From Streptomyces ardesiacus (GTDB taxonomy: Bacteria > Actinomycetota > Actinomycetes > Streptomycetales > Streptomycetaceae): a stretch of DNA of 64,000 nt. The notes below the pieces were generated by a model. The model had not been told where the DNA came from and searched no databases. It saw nothing but the letters and a program-made list of their open reading frames with translations. This document shows positions 1 to 7,981 of this stretch, piece after piece. The stretch lies in the NCBI RefSeq assembly GCF_003112575.1, contig NZ_BEWC01000010.1, positions 62,001 to 126,000 of the forward strand, in the 5' to 3' direction. A program made the position numbers and the translations under genes. Position 1 is the stretch's first letter; each line of letters starts with the position of its first letter.

Positions 1-761
1 GGGTGTTCTTCGTCGCCTCGGCGCTGGGCTCGGCCGAGGAGCGGGTGGAGCGGGTGACGCCGGCCGAGGCCGCCGCGCGCGACTGGGGCGGGGCGGTGAG
101 CGTGGTGCTGTGCCTGGACGAGGCGCGGACGCTGGGACCGGTGCGCTCGGTCGCCGGGCCGCGGCCGGGGCCCGCCGGGTGGGCGCTGGACGAGGCGGAG
201 TTCACCCACCGGGACTCGATGATCACCAAGTTCGAGGTGCGCGCGCTCGCGCTGGCGCGGCTCGGTCCCCGGCCCGGCGACCTGGTGTGGGACGTCGGCG
301 CGGGTTCCGGGTCGGTGGCCGTGGAGTGCGCGCGGCTGGGTGCCGCCGTCACCGCCGTCGAGAAGGCCCCGGACGGGGTCGAGCGGGTCCGCGCCAACGC
401 CGCCGCGCACGGTGTCGACGTGCGGGTGGTGCACGGGGCGGCGCCCGCGGTGCTGTCCGGGCTGGACGAGGATCCCGACGCCGTGTTCGTGGGCGGCGGC
501 GGGCGCGAGCTGCCCGGGATCGTCGCCGCGTGCGCGCGGCGGGCCCGGCGCGTCGTGGTCGTGGCCGTGGCCGCGCTGGACCGGGTGCCGGCGGCGCGCG
601 AGGCGCTGCTCGGTGCCGGGCTGGAGTGCGACGGGGTGCTGCTGCAGTCCGCGCGGCTCGCGCCGCTGCCGGGGGACGTGACCCGGCTGGCGGCCACCAA
701 TCCCGTCTTCCTGCTGTGGGGCGCGAGGCCGCACAGCCGTACCGAAGGAGTTGCCCCTTGA
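1..761 (+). CDS. cobL: Precorrin-6Y C5,15-methyltransferase (decarboxylating), 3' part
   Basis: The gene is cut by the left edge, and about 252 residues remain in an open frame that continues to the window start. The CbiE half is mostly missing; its last residues run to about residue 50. The CbiT half follows: DSMITKFEVRALALARL at residues 71-87 leads into the SAM-binding motif DVGAGSGSVA at 97-106, then the VEKAPDG region. CobL carries out the last two methylations and a decarboxylation on the corrin ring, in the cytoplasm. The stop TGA overlaps the TTG start of the next gene, so the two are translationally coupled in a cobalamin operon. The first codon seen is internal, not a start. Assignment to CobL/CbiET is secure; activity is inferred from the family. 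Confidence 0.92.
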   Translation, partial: VFFVASALGSAEERVERVTPAEAAARDWGGAVSVVLCLDEARTLGPVRSVAGPRPGPAGWALDEAEFTHRDSMITKFEVRALALARLGPRPGDLVWDVGAGSGSVAVECARLGAAVTAVEKAPDGVERVRANAAAHGVDVRVVHGAAPAVLSGLDEDPDAVFVGGGGRELPGIVAACARRARRVVVVAVAALDRVPAAREALLGAGLECDGVLLQSARLAPLPGDVTRLAATNPVFLLWGARPHSRTEGVAP

Positions 762-2518
762 TCGGCCTCATCTCCGCCACGGCGGCGGGAGCGGCGGCGC
801 GGGACCGGCTGGCCGCGGCGTGGCCGGAGCGCACGCGCGTGTACGGGGGTCCCGTCGCGGACGCCGTACGGACCGCGTTCGCCGAGTGCGACCGGCTGGT
901 GTGCTTCCTGGCCACGGGTGCCGTGGTGCGGCTCGTGGCGCCGCTGCTGGACGACAAGCGGACCGACCCGGGTGTGGTGTGCGTCGACGAGGGCGGCCGG
1001 TTCGCGGTGTCGCTGGTCGGCGGGCACGGGGGCGGCGCCAACGAACTGGCCCGCGCGGTCGGCGAGGTGCTGGGCGCGGAGCCGGTGGTGACGACGGCGA
1101 CCGACGCGGTCGGTCTGGCCGGTCTGGACACGCTCGGGCTGCCCGTCGAGGGCGACGTCGCCGGGGTGTCGCGGGCCCTGCTGGACGGTGAGCCGGTGGC
1201 GCTGCGCGCGGAGGTGGCCTGGCCGCTGCCGCCGCTGCCGGTGGCGGCCGAGGGGGCCTACGGAATCCGGGTGACGGACCGTGCGGTGGCCCCGGCCGAG
1301 GGCGAGGCCGTCCTGCGGCCGCCGTCCCTGGCCGTCGGCGTCGGCGCCTCCCGGGGCGCGCCGGTGGAGGAGGTGCTCGGGGTGGTGGAGGACGCCCTGC
1401 GCGAGGCGGGGCTGTCGGCCGCGTCGGTCGCCGAGCTGGCCACCGTGGACGCCAAGGCCGGGGAGCCCGGGATCGTCGGGGCGGCCGAGCGGCTGGGGGT
1501 GCCCCTGGTGACGTACCCGGCCGAGGTGCTGGCGGGCGTCGAGGTGCCCAACCCCTCCGACGCGCCGCTGGCGGCGGTGGGCACGCCGTCGGTCGCGGAG
1601 GCGGCGGCGCTGGTGCGTGGGGGCGAACTCCTCGTGCCCAAGCGGAAGTCGGCGGCGGTGCCCGCGACGGCGACCTGCGCGGTCGTACGGCGGCCGGGAC
1701 GCGGGCGGCTCGCGGTGGTCGGACTGGGGCCCGGTGCCCGGGACCTGGTGACGCCGCGGGCGCGGGCGGAGCTGCGGCGGGCGTCGGTGCTGGTCGGGCT
1801 CGACCAGTACGTCGACCAGATCCGCGACCTGCTGCGGCCCGGCACCCGGGTGCTGGAGTCGGGGCTCGGCGCGGAGGAGGAGCGGGCCCGGACCGCAGTC
1901 GAGGAGGCGCGGCGCGGGCACGCCGTCGCGCTGATCGGCAGCGGGGACGCCGGGGTGTACGCGATGGCCTCGCCCGCGCTCGCCGAGGCGTCCGACGACA
2001 TCGACGTGGTCGGGGTGCCGGGCGTGACGGCGGCGCTGGCGGCCGGGGCGATCCTGGGCGCGCCGCTGGGCCACGACCACGTGTCGGTCAGCCTGTCCGA
2101 CCTGCACACGCCGTGGGAGGTCATCGAACGGCGGGTGCGGGCGGCGGCGGAGGCGGACCTGGTCGTGACGTTCTACAACCCCCGCAGCCGGGGCCGCGAC
2201 TGGCAGTTGCCCAAGGCGCTGGCGATCCTCGCCGAGCACCGGGAGCCGTCGACTCCGGTGGGTGTCGTGCGCAACGCGTCGCGCGCCGACGAGTCGAGCC
2301 GCCTGTCCACGCTCGCCGCTCTGGACCCGGCGACCGTCGACATGATGACCGTCGTGACGGTGGGCAACACCGCGACCCGGGAGATCGCCGGGCGCATGGT
2401 GACGCCGCGCGGCTACCGCTGGCAGGAGGACCCGGCGACCCGCCGCTCCCCCGCCCCTGCTTCCCGGACCTCCGGGTCCGGGACGTCCGCATCCGAGAAA
2501 CCCGAGGAGAACCTGTGA
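758..2518 (+). CDS. cobJ: CbiG-CbiH/CobJ fusion (cobalt-precorrin-5A hydrolase / precorrin-3B C17-methyltransferase)
   Basis: The 586-residue protein joins two corrin-ring enzymes. Residues ~1-315 are CbiG-like: N-terminal part, a Gly/His stretch (LVGGHGGGANELAR), and a C-terminal CbiG core from about residue 190 (LAVGVGASRGAPVEE). Residues ~318-560 form a tetrapyrrole methylase beginning LAVVGLGPGARDLVTPRA, with the conserved SGDAGVYAMASP and TFYNPRSRGRDWQ blocks. CobJ contracts the ring by C17 methylation and CbiG opens the delta-lactone. I chose the TTG at 758 because GAAGGAG lies 8-14 bases upstream and the start overlaps the cobL stop. A longer open frame upstream is a shadow of cobL. 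The product ends 4 nt inside the next gene. The fusion order is known in actinomycetes. Confidence 0.9.
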   Translation: MIGLISATAAGAAARDRLAAAWPERTRVYGGPVADAVRTAFAECDRLVCFLATGAVVRLVAPLLDDKRTDPGVVCVDEGGRFAVSLVGGHGGGANELARAVGEVLGAEPVVTTATDAVGLAGLDTLGLPVEGDVAGVSRALLDGEPVALRAEVAWPLPPLPVAAEGAYGIRVTDRAVAPAEGEAVLRPPSLAVGVGASRGAPVEEVLGVVEDALREAGLSAASVAELATVDAKAGEPGIVGAAERLGVPLVTYPAEVLAGVEVPNPSDAPLAAVGTPSVAEAAALVRGGELLVPKRKSAAVPATATCAVVRRPGRGRLAVVGLGPGARDLVTPRARAELRRASVLVGLDQYVDQIRDLLRPGTRVLESGLGAEEERARTAVEEARRGHAVALIGSGDAGVYAMASPALAEASDDIDVVGVPGVTAALAAGAILGAPLGHDHVSVSLSDLHTPWEVIERRVRAAAEADLVVTFYNPRSRGRDWQLPKALAILAEHREPSTPVGVVRNASRADESSRLSTLAALDPATVDMMTVVTVGNTATREIAGRMVTPRGYRWQEDPATRRSPAPASRTSGSGTSASEKPEENL

Positions 2519-3432
2519 CGACCCCGCCCGCCCTGCTCATCGCCGGACACGGCACCCGGGACGAGGCCGGAGCCGAGGCGTTCCGCGACTTCGTGCGCGA
2601 ACTGGGCCGACGCCATCCCGAACTGCCCGTCGCGGGCGGCTTCATCGAGCTGTCCCCGCCGCCCCTGGGCGACGCGGTCGCGGAGCTGGTGGAGCGCGGT
2701 GTGCGCCGGTTCGCCGCCGTGCCGCTGATGCTGGTGTCCGCCGGGCACGCCAAGGGCGACATACCGGCGGCCCTGTCCCGGGAGAAGGAGCGCCACCCCG
2801 GCATCTCCTACACGTACGGGCGCCCGCTGGGCCCGCACCCCGCGCTGCTGCGGGTGCTGGAGCGGCGCCTGGCGGAGGCGGTCGACCCGTCCTGGGACCC
2901 CGCCGAGGTGACCGTGCTGCTGGTCGGGCGCGGGTCGACGGACCCGGATGCCAACGCCGAGGTGTTCAAGGCGGCGCGGCTGCTGTGGGAGGGACGCGGG
3001 TACGCGGCGGTGGAGACGGCCTTCGTGTCGCTGGCGGAGCCGGACGTGCCGGGCGGCCTGGAGCGGTGTGCGCGGCTGGGGGCGCGGCGGGTCGTCGTGC
3101 TGCCGTACTTCCTGTTCACCGGCATCCTCCCGGACCGGGTCCGCCACCAGACCGAGGAGTGGGCCGCCGCGCATCCGGAGACGCAGGTGCGGTCGGCGGA
3201 CGTCGTCGGACCCGAGCCGGAACTGCTCGACCTGGTGTGGGAGCGGTACGAGGAGGCCGTCAAGGGCGACCTGCGGATGAACTGCGACAGCTGCGTCTAC
3301 CGGATCGCGCTGCCGGGGTTCGAGGACAAGGTGGGGCTGCCGCAGCAGCCGCACTTCCACCCCGACGACGACGGCGATCACCACCACGGGCACCATCACG
3401 GGCATGGACACGCACACTCCCACGCACACTGA
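2515..3432 (+). CDS. cbiX: Sirohydrochlorin cobalto/ferrochelatase CbiX with His-rich C-terminal tail
   Basis: This 305-residue two-lobe CbiX-type chelatase inserts metal into sirohydrochlorin. The first lobe begins LLIAGHGTRDEAGAEAF, where His12 is the expected catalytic or metal ligand. The second lobe begins VTVLLVGRGSTDPDANAE. Near the end lies CDSCVYRIALPGFEDKVG with two cysteines, followed by a 26-residue tail in which 13 residues are His, mixed with Asp and Gly. His-rich tails in this family are thought to store or bind cobalt or nickel. The GTG start overlaps the upstream stop (GTGA) and follows GAGGAG. Its reading frame overlaps the next gene by 29 bases, so all four cob genes are tightly coupled. 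Confidence 0.92.
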   Translation: MTTPPALLIAGHGTRDEAGAEAFRDFVRELGRRHPELPVAGGFIELSPPPLGDAVAELVERGVRRFAAVPLMLVSAGHAKGDIPAALSREKERHPGISYTYGRPLGPHPALLRVLERRLAEAVDPSWDPAEVTVLLVGRGSTDPDANAEVFKAARLLWEGRGYAAVETAFVSLAEPDVPGGLERCARLGARRVVVLPYFLFTGILPDRVRHQTEEWAAAHPETQVRSADVVGPEPELLDLVWERYEEAVKGDLRMNCDSCVYRIALPGFEDKVGLPQQPHFHPDDDGDHHHGHHHGHGHAHSHAH

Positions 3433-4495
3433 GTCCGGGACGAGCGGGCCCGGCGGCCCGGACCTGCGCCACCACGGGGACGCCGAGGTGCGCGACGGCG
3501 GTGCGGCGCTGGTGGACCTCGCGGTGAACGTCCGCGCGGACACTCCCCCGGTCTGGCTGCGTGAGCACGTCGCCGCCTCGCTCGGTTCGCTCGCCGCCTA
3601 CCCGGACGGGCGGGCCGCGCGGGCCGCGGTGGCGGCGCGGCACGGGCTGCCGGTGGAGCGGGTGCTGCTGACGGCGGGCGCGGCGGAGGCGTTCGTGCTG
3701 CTGGCGCGGGCGCTGAAGGTGAGCCGGCCGGTCGTGGTGCACCCCCAGTTCACCGAGCCGGAGGCGGCGCTGCGGGACGCGGGGCACACGGTCGGCCGGG
3801 TGCTGCTGCGGGCGGCGGACGGCTTTCGCCTCGACGCCGGGGCCGTGCCGGAGGACGCCGACCTGGTGGTGGTCGGCAACCCGACGAACCCCACGTCGGT
3901 GCTGCACCCGGCGGACGTGCTGGCGTCGCTGGCCCGGCCGGGGCGGACGCTGGTCGTGGACGAGGCGTTCATGGACGCGGTGCCGGGCGAGCGGGAGGCC
4001 CTGGCCGGGCGGACGGACGTACCCGGCCTGGTGGTCCTGCGCAGCCTCACCAAGACGTGGGGGCTGGCGGGGCTGCGCATCGGGTACGTCCTGGCGGACC
4101 CGGAGACGGTGGGCGCGCTGGAGCGTGCCCAGCCCCTGTGGCCGGTGTCCTCGCCCGCGCTGGCGGCGGCCGAGGCGTGCGTGGCGCCGCGGGCGCTGGC
4201 GGAGGCCGCCCACGCCGCCCACCGGATCGCCGCCGACCGGGACTGTCTGGTCGCCGGGCTCGCGGAGTTCGCCGCGGCCGGACTGCGGGTCGTCGCCCCG
4301 GCCGAGGGCCCCTTCGTGCTGCTCCGCGTCCCCGACGGCGCCGCCGTACGGCACCGGTTGCGCGGCCTGGGGTACGCGGTGCGGCGCGGCGACACGTTCC
4401 CGGGGCTGGGCGAGGAGTGGCTGCGCCTGGCGGTACGGGACCGGGCGACGACGGAGCGCTTCCTGCGAGCCCTGCGACGGGCCGTGCCGACCTGA
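3404..4495 (+). CDS. cobC: Threonine-phosphate decarboxylase-like PLP aminotransferase (cobalamin side chain)
   Basis: A 363-residue class I/II PLP enzyme that ends the cob run. Recognisable are GNPTNPTSVLHP (~158-169), VVDEAFMD with Asp186, and the Schiff-base lysine K217 in SLTKTWGLAGLRIGY. CobC/CobD enzymes make the aminopropanol-phosphate arm of cobalamin from L-threonine phosphate. The N-terminal ~25 residues are rich in Thr, Gly and His and arise because the frame starts inside the His-rich end of cbiX. A later start would remove them, but the ATG at 3404 is the only good start I can see. A histidinol-phosphate aminotransferase is the main alternative, and the cobalamin context argues against it. 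Confidence 0.8.
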   Translation: MDTHTPTHTESGTSGPGGPDLRHHGDAEVRDGGAALVDLAVNVRADTPPVWLREHVAASLGSLAAYPDGRAARAAVAARHGLPVERVLLTAGAAEAFVLLARALKVSRPVVVHPQFTEPEAALRDAGHTVGRVLLRAADGFRLDAGAVPEDADLVVVGNPTNPTSVLHPADVLASLARPGRTLVVDEAFMDAVPGEREALAGRTDVPGLVVLRSLTKTWGLAGLRIGYVLADPETVGALERAQPLWPVSSPALAAAEACVAPRALAEAAHAAHRIAADRDCLVAGLAEFAAAGLRVVAPAEGPFVLLRVPDGAAVRHRLRGLGYAVRRGDTFPGLGEEWLRLAVRDRATTERFLRALRRAVPT

Positions 4496-4985
4496 ACCGC
4501 GCGAAGCCGGACCCGGTCGCCCCGGCCCCGGCCTCCCGCGCCCACCCCGAGACCGGCGCCCGACCCGCCCGCACCCCGGCCCGCGCCCCCGAGCCCTCAC
4601 CGCCGGTCTCCGGGTCGGGGCGTGAGAGCCGGGCCGGGCGGCCCTCACGCGCCCCGACGCCCATCCGGCGGGCGAAGGCCCACGCCACCCGCCCCGACGC
4701 CGACGCGCTCGCCCAGGACGGACCGCACACCGCCGGCGCCCCCGCCCAGCACCCCGGCAGCACCCCCCCGACCCGTCCTCGTGCGCCCCGCCCCCGGAGC
4801 GAGCCCCACGCCCCCCGGGCGCTCGCGAAGCGCGGACCGCTCGCCCGGCCCGTAGCCTCCCTGCTCCCCACCGCCGGTCTCCCCCGCCCGGAGCGCGAGG
4901 TCGGTGGCGCCGTGGGGAGGGCCCGCCCGCACCCGGGGACGGGTGCCGTCGGGTGCCGGGTGAGGGGGCCGAGGCGGAGCGGGGG
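4496..4985. other. Intergenic stretch between convergent cob operon and LAETG protein
   Basis: About 490 bases of extremely C-rich, proline-codon-like sequence. Open frames run across it on both strands, but only because stop codons are rare at this composition. None has a convincing start, ribosome site or recognisable product. The only structured element I see is the hairpin at 4615-4657. Confidence 0.6.
4615..4657. terminator. Hairpin, likely cob operon terminator
   Basis: TCGGGGCGTGAG and CTCACGCGCCCCGA form an imperfect inverted repeat with a two-base bulge and an internal GC loop. It lies about 120 bases after the cobC stop, between convergent operons. There is no U tract, as is usual in Streptomyces. 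Confidence 0.45.
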
Positions 4986-5948
4986 TCAGCCGCGCTTGCG
5001 TCGGGACAGGACCAGGGCTCCGCCGCCCGCCAGGACCAGGGCCGCGGCGCCGGCCGCGACGTACGGGGTCGACGAGCTGCCGCCCGTCTCGGCGAGGTCG
5101 GCCTCGGCCTCGGTGCGGGTGCCCTGGGCCTTGACGTCGGCCGCCGGTTCGGCGGCGGGCTCGGCCTTCTGCCCGGCCGGGGGCTCGTCGGCCTTCGCCG
5201 GGGGCTGCTCGGCCTCGTGCGCCGGGGCGGCCGGGGACTCGCAGGTCGCCTTCGCCAGGGTGACGGTGCCGTCGACCTCGGCGACGTTCAGGTTCCCGGG
5301 ATTGACGGAGACCTTGAGTTCGAGCGCGGTGGCGGCGGCCGTGCGGGAGGTGGTCTCGGTCTTCGACAGGTCGAGCCGCACCTCCCCGACGCCGGGCACC
5401 TTGACGTCCGTCGTCCCGCCGGTGGTGAGCGTGACCTTCTTGCCCAGGACGGTCACCGGGCCCAGCACGTGGGCGTCGGCGACCGGCTGCTTCCCGGCCG
5501 CGCAGGTCGCCGTCGACGTGACCTCCTGGACCTCGATCACCGACAGCAGCGGCAGGCCGGGGACGTGGAGCCGGGCGCGGGCCAGCGTCGTGGTGCCCTC
5601 GCTCTTGTCGGCGGTGGCCGTCGCCTTCGCCTCGGCGACGTCGGCGCGCAGGACGCTGAAGGGCTTTCCGCCGTCGACGCCGTCGAGCCGGGCGGTGAGC
5701 GCGGTCTTCTCGGCGCTCGCGGGTGCCTGCACCTCGTTGAGGGTGACCGCGAGCGGGACGTTCACGGTCTTGTTGAGCAGGGAGACGTCGAGCCCGGTGC
5801 GCAGCACGGTGGCGCTCGCGCGGCCGTGGTCACCGGTCGCGTGGGCGGTGCCCGCGCCGGCCAGGGCCGCGGGACCGGCGGCCAGGGCCGTGGCCGCCGC
5901 GACGGTGGCGAGACGGCGTGCGGGCATGCGGAAGGTGTTGCCGTTCAA
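4986..5948 (-). CDS. SCO1860-type secreted, LAETG sortase-anchored protein
   Basis: A cell-wall-anchored protein of about 320 residues. The N terminus has a signal peptide (RMPARRLATVAAATALAAG ... GTAHA). The middle is beta-rich with Thr, Val and Ala repeats of the SCO1860 family. A Pro/Ala/Glu-rich spacer follows (AEQPPAKADEPPAGQ). The C terminus has the sorting signal LAETG, a hydrophobic segment and the basic tail RRKRG, as recognised by class E sortases. The start is uncertain: TTG at 5948 follows GGGGG at suitable spacing, ATG at 5927 would still keep the signal peptide, and ATG at 5990 lies inside a palindrome. Its function is unknown. Homologues are surface proteins of sporulating actinomycetes. 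Confidence 0.85.
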   Translation of the reverse strand: MNGNTFRMPARRLATVAAATALAAGPAALAGAGTAHATGDHGRASATVLRTGLDVSLLNKTVNVPLAVTLNEVQAPASAEKTALTARLDGVDGGKPFSVLRADVAEAKATATADKSEGTTTLARARLHVPGLPLLSVIEVQEVTSTATCAAGKQPVADAHVLGPVTVLGKKVTLTTGGTTDVKVPGVGEVRLDLSKTETTSRTAAATALELKVSVNPGNLNVAEVDGTVTLAKATCESPAAPAHEAEQPPAKADEPPAGQKAEPAAEPAADVKAQGTRTEAEADLAETGGSSSTPYVAAGAAALVLAGGGALVLSRRKRG

Positions 5949-5970
5949 GGTGGTGGGACCCCCAGTGAGA

Positions 5971-5991
5971 CATGCGTGCGGGGCACGCATG
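5971..5991. promoter_or_regulatory. Perfect 9-bp inverted repeat upstream of the LAETG protein gene
   Basis: CATGCGTGC, a GGG spacer, then GCACGCATG. It lies in the leader, about 25-45 bases before the favoured TTG start. It could be an operator or a 5' UTR hairpin. A second small inverted repeat, GGACA-GAA-TGTCC, lies at 6011-6023. Confidence 0.4.
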
Positions 5992-6080
5992 AGCGACGTG
6001 CTTGGGACCCGGACAGAATGTCCCGGGGCTCACCCAACCGTCAGTGAACCGGGGGCACTTCACCCCTTCGTGGGGTTTTG

Positions 6081-6105
6081 GCGAAGCTATTCGAATCTTC
6101 TTCGC
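6081..6105. promoter_or_regulatory. AT-richer nested palindrome upstream of the LAETG protein gene
   Basis: GCGAAG at 6081-6086 pairs with CTTCGC at 6100-6105, around the palindrome ATTCGAAT at 6089-6096. On the minus strand this region contains TAGCTT, which fits a TANNNT -10 box. It is a plausible promoter or operator for the 4986-5948 gene. No clear -35 is visible. Confidence 0.3.
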
Positions 6106-6145
6106 ATCGCCCTGCACGGGTGTTCGCCCGCGTCACCCGCGTCGG

Positions 6146-7237
6146 CTACCCGACGACCCGCCCGCGCAGCACCACCCGGCGCGGAGCGGTGAGCACGCGC
6201 ACGTCCGCGCGCGGGTCCTGCTCGTACACCACCAGATCCGCCGGTGCGCCCTCCTCCAGCCCGGGGCGCCCCAGCCAGCGCCGCGCGGCCCAGGTCGTCG
6301 CCGCGAGGGCCTCGACGGGCGGGATGCCGGCGGTGACCAGTTCCGCGACCTCGGCCCCGGCCAGCCCGTGGGCCAGGGCGCCGCCGGCGTCGGTGCCGAC
6401 GAAGACCGGGATTCCGGCGTCGTAGGCGTTGCGTACGGTGTCGTAGCGGCGTTCGTGGAGCCGGCGCATGTGGGCCGACCAGCGCGGATAACGGGCCTCG
6501 CCGCCGTCGGCCAGCGCGGGGAAGGTGGCGATGTTGACCAGGGTGGGCACGATGGCGACCCCGCGCTCGGCGAACAGGGGGATCGTGTCGTCGGTCAGCC
6601 CCGTGGCGTGCTCGACGCAGTCGATGCCGGCCTCGACCAGGTCGCGCAGGGAGTCCTCGGCGAAGCAGTGCGCGGTGACGCGGGCGCCCAGGCGGTGGGC
6701 CTCCGCGATGGCCGCCTCGACGGCGCCGCGCGGCCAGCAGGCCGACAGGTCGCCGAGGTCGCGGTCGATCCAGTCGCCGACCAGCTTCACCCAGCCGTCG
6801 CCGCGCCGGGCCTCCTGGGCGACGTACGCGACGAGGTCCTCGGGCTCGACCTCCCAGGCGTAGTTGCGGATGTAGCGGCGGGTGCGGGCGATGTGCCGGC
6901 CGGCCCGGATGATCTTCGGCAGGTCCTCGCGGTCGTCGATCCAGCGGGTGTCGGAGGGCGAGCCCGCGTCCCGGACGAGCAGCGTGCCCGCCTCGCGGTC
7001 GGTCAGCGCCTGCTTCTCGGCGACGTCCGCGGGGACGGCCCCGTGCTGGTCGAGGCCGACGTGGCAGTGCGCGTCGACCAGGCCGGGCAGCGCCCACCCC
7101 TCGACGGTGCGGACGTCGGCCGCGCCGGCGGGCCGGTCGTAGGAGATCCGGCCGTCGATCACCCACACCTCGTCCCGGACCTCCTCCGGTCCGACGAGCA
7201 CCCGACCCTTCACGTGCAGCACCGCGCGATCGCTCAT
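6146..7237 (-). CDS. Metal-dependent amidohydrolase (imidazolonepropionase-like)
   Basis: A 363-residue member of the amidohydrolase superfamily, presumably cytoplasmic. The metal motif HxH is in LVDAHCHVG (H57, H59). A candidate bridging lysine is K151 in DGWVKLVGD. Later histidines lie in VTAHCFAED and CVEHATGLTDD, and the final aspartate in FVGTDAGG. These are all the ligands expected for a binuclear enzyme of the prolidase/imidazolonepropionase-like group. The substrate cannot be told from sequence. ATG at 7237 is preferred to an in-frame GTG nine bases upstream because AGGG sits at better spacing. It runs in the same direction as the membrane protein gene just upstream (gap about 10 bases), so the two may be co-transcribed. 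Confidence 0.85.
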   Translation of the reverse strand: MSDRAVLHVKGRVLVGPEEVRDEVWVIDGRISYDRPAGAADVRTVEGWALPGLVDAHCHVGLDQHGAVPADVAEKQALTDREAGTLLVRDAGSPSDTRWIDDREDLPKIIRAGRHIARTRRYIRNYAWEVEPEDLVAYVAQEARRGDGWVKLVGDWIDRDLGDLSACWPRGAVEAAIAEAHRLGARVTAHCFAEDSLRDLVEAGIDCVEHATGLTDDTIPLFAERGVAIVPTLVNIATFPALADGGEARYPRWSAHMRRLHERRYDTVRNAYDAGIPVFVGTDAGGALAHGLAGAEVAELVTAGIPPVEALAATTWAARRWLGRPGLEEGAPADLVVYEQDPRADVRVLTAPRRVVLRGRVVG

Positions 7238-7247
7238 GCCCCGCACC

Positions 7248-7784
7248 CTAAGGGCTGCCCGTCGGCCGGTCCGAGGCCGGGGACGGGCCGCCGCCCCGCG
7301 CTGCCGCGCGGACCCGCCGCTCCGTCGCGCACCCGGCCGCCACGCCGCTCCCGACGGCGGTCAGGGCCAGGGCGGCGACGGCGGGGTTGAGGTAGCCGGG
7401 GACGTCGGCGGAGTCGTAGCCGCCGCCGTCGGCGGTCTCGCAGCGCAGGCCGAGGGGCAGGTAGGAGGCGGAGTGACCGACGACCGTCCCGGACAGCTGC
7501 GGGGACACGCCGGTGCGGCAGGGGCGCGGGGGCGAGGAGTCCGCGCCGCCGTCCTCGGCCGACATGACCGCGAGGGCGACGCAGAGCACACCCCAGAGGT
7601 ACAGCAGTACGGCGGCGCCCCCGGCGGCACCGGCGACGGCCCTGAAGGGCGCGCCCGGCCGGCGCGGCACGGGAGCCGCGGCCACCGCGTCCGCGGCGAG
7701 GTGGCGGGGGTAGGCGCCGGCGCCCCTGCGCAGGACGACGGCCGTCACCACCGCGACGAGGACCAGCAGCAGAAGAGCGAGCAC
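7248..7784 (-). CDS. Small membrane protein of unknown function
   Basis: A 178-residue protein with three hydrophobic segments: residues ~1-18 (MLALLLLVLVAVVTAVVL), ~50-73 (AVAGAAGGAAVLLYLWGVLCVALAV) and ~132-150 (NPAVAALALTAVGSGVAAGC). The loop between segments two and three has cysteines and a Gly/Asp stretch. I recognise no family. The GTG start at 7784 is the only in-frame start before the first hydrophobic segment. It is separated from the amidohydrolase downstream by only a few bases. Confidence 0.65.
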   Translation of the reverse strand: MLALLLLVLVAVVTAVVLRRGAGAYPRHLAADAVAAAPVPRRPGAPFRAVAGAAGGAAVLLYLWGVLCVALAVMSAEDGGADSSPPRPCRTGVSPQLSGTVVGHSASYLPLGLRCETADGGGYDSADVPGYLNPAVAALALTAVGSGVAAGCATERRVRAAARGGGPSPASDRPTGSP

Positions 7785-7981
7785 GGGGCCAGTCCATCAG
7801 CCCGACGATCACTCCGCAGTGACGGAAGCCATGGTTCCGGGCGTGGGGGTGTCGCAACGGAAGCCCTCCGCCGCGAGTGCCGGCGGGTGCCGCGGTTACT
7901 CTCGACTCCGTGCGCGACGTACCTCGTCGTACCCGTGCGCACCCGCGCCGTACACCTGCCGTTACCGAAGAGAGCACCGCC

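Noticed and set aside
1..760. Cobalamin riboswitch near the cob genes
   Set aside because: The window holds only the end of the operon, and I found no B12-box-like sequence within 1-5000.
5971..5990. ATG at 5990 as the start of the LAETG protein
   Set aside because: It would put a palindrome and a stretch unlike a signal peptide at the N terminus. The later TTG or ATG opens a normal signal sequence.
6062..6076. ACCCC-TTCGT-GGGGT followed by TTTT as a plus-strand terminator
   Set aside because: No plus-strand transcript is expected there because both flanking genes are on the minus strand, and on that strand there is no U tract.
4057..6192. A 711-residue plus-strand open frame across the 4.5-kb intergenic region
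   Set aside because: Low-complexity Arg/Pro/Ala sequence, overlapping cobC in another frame and antisense to the LAETG protein gene. No start signal supports it.
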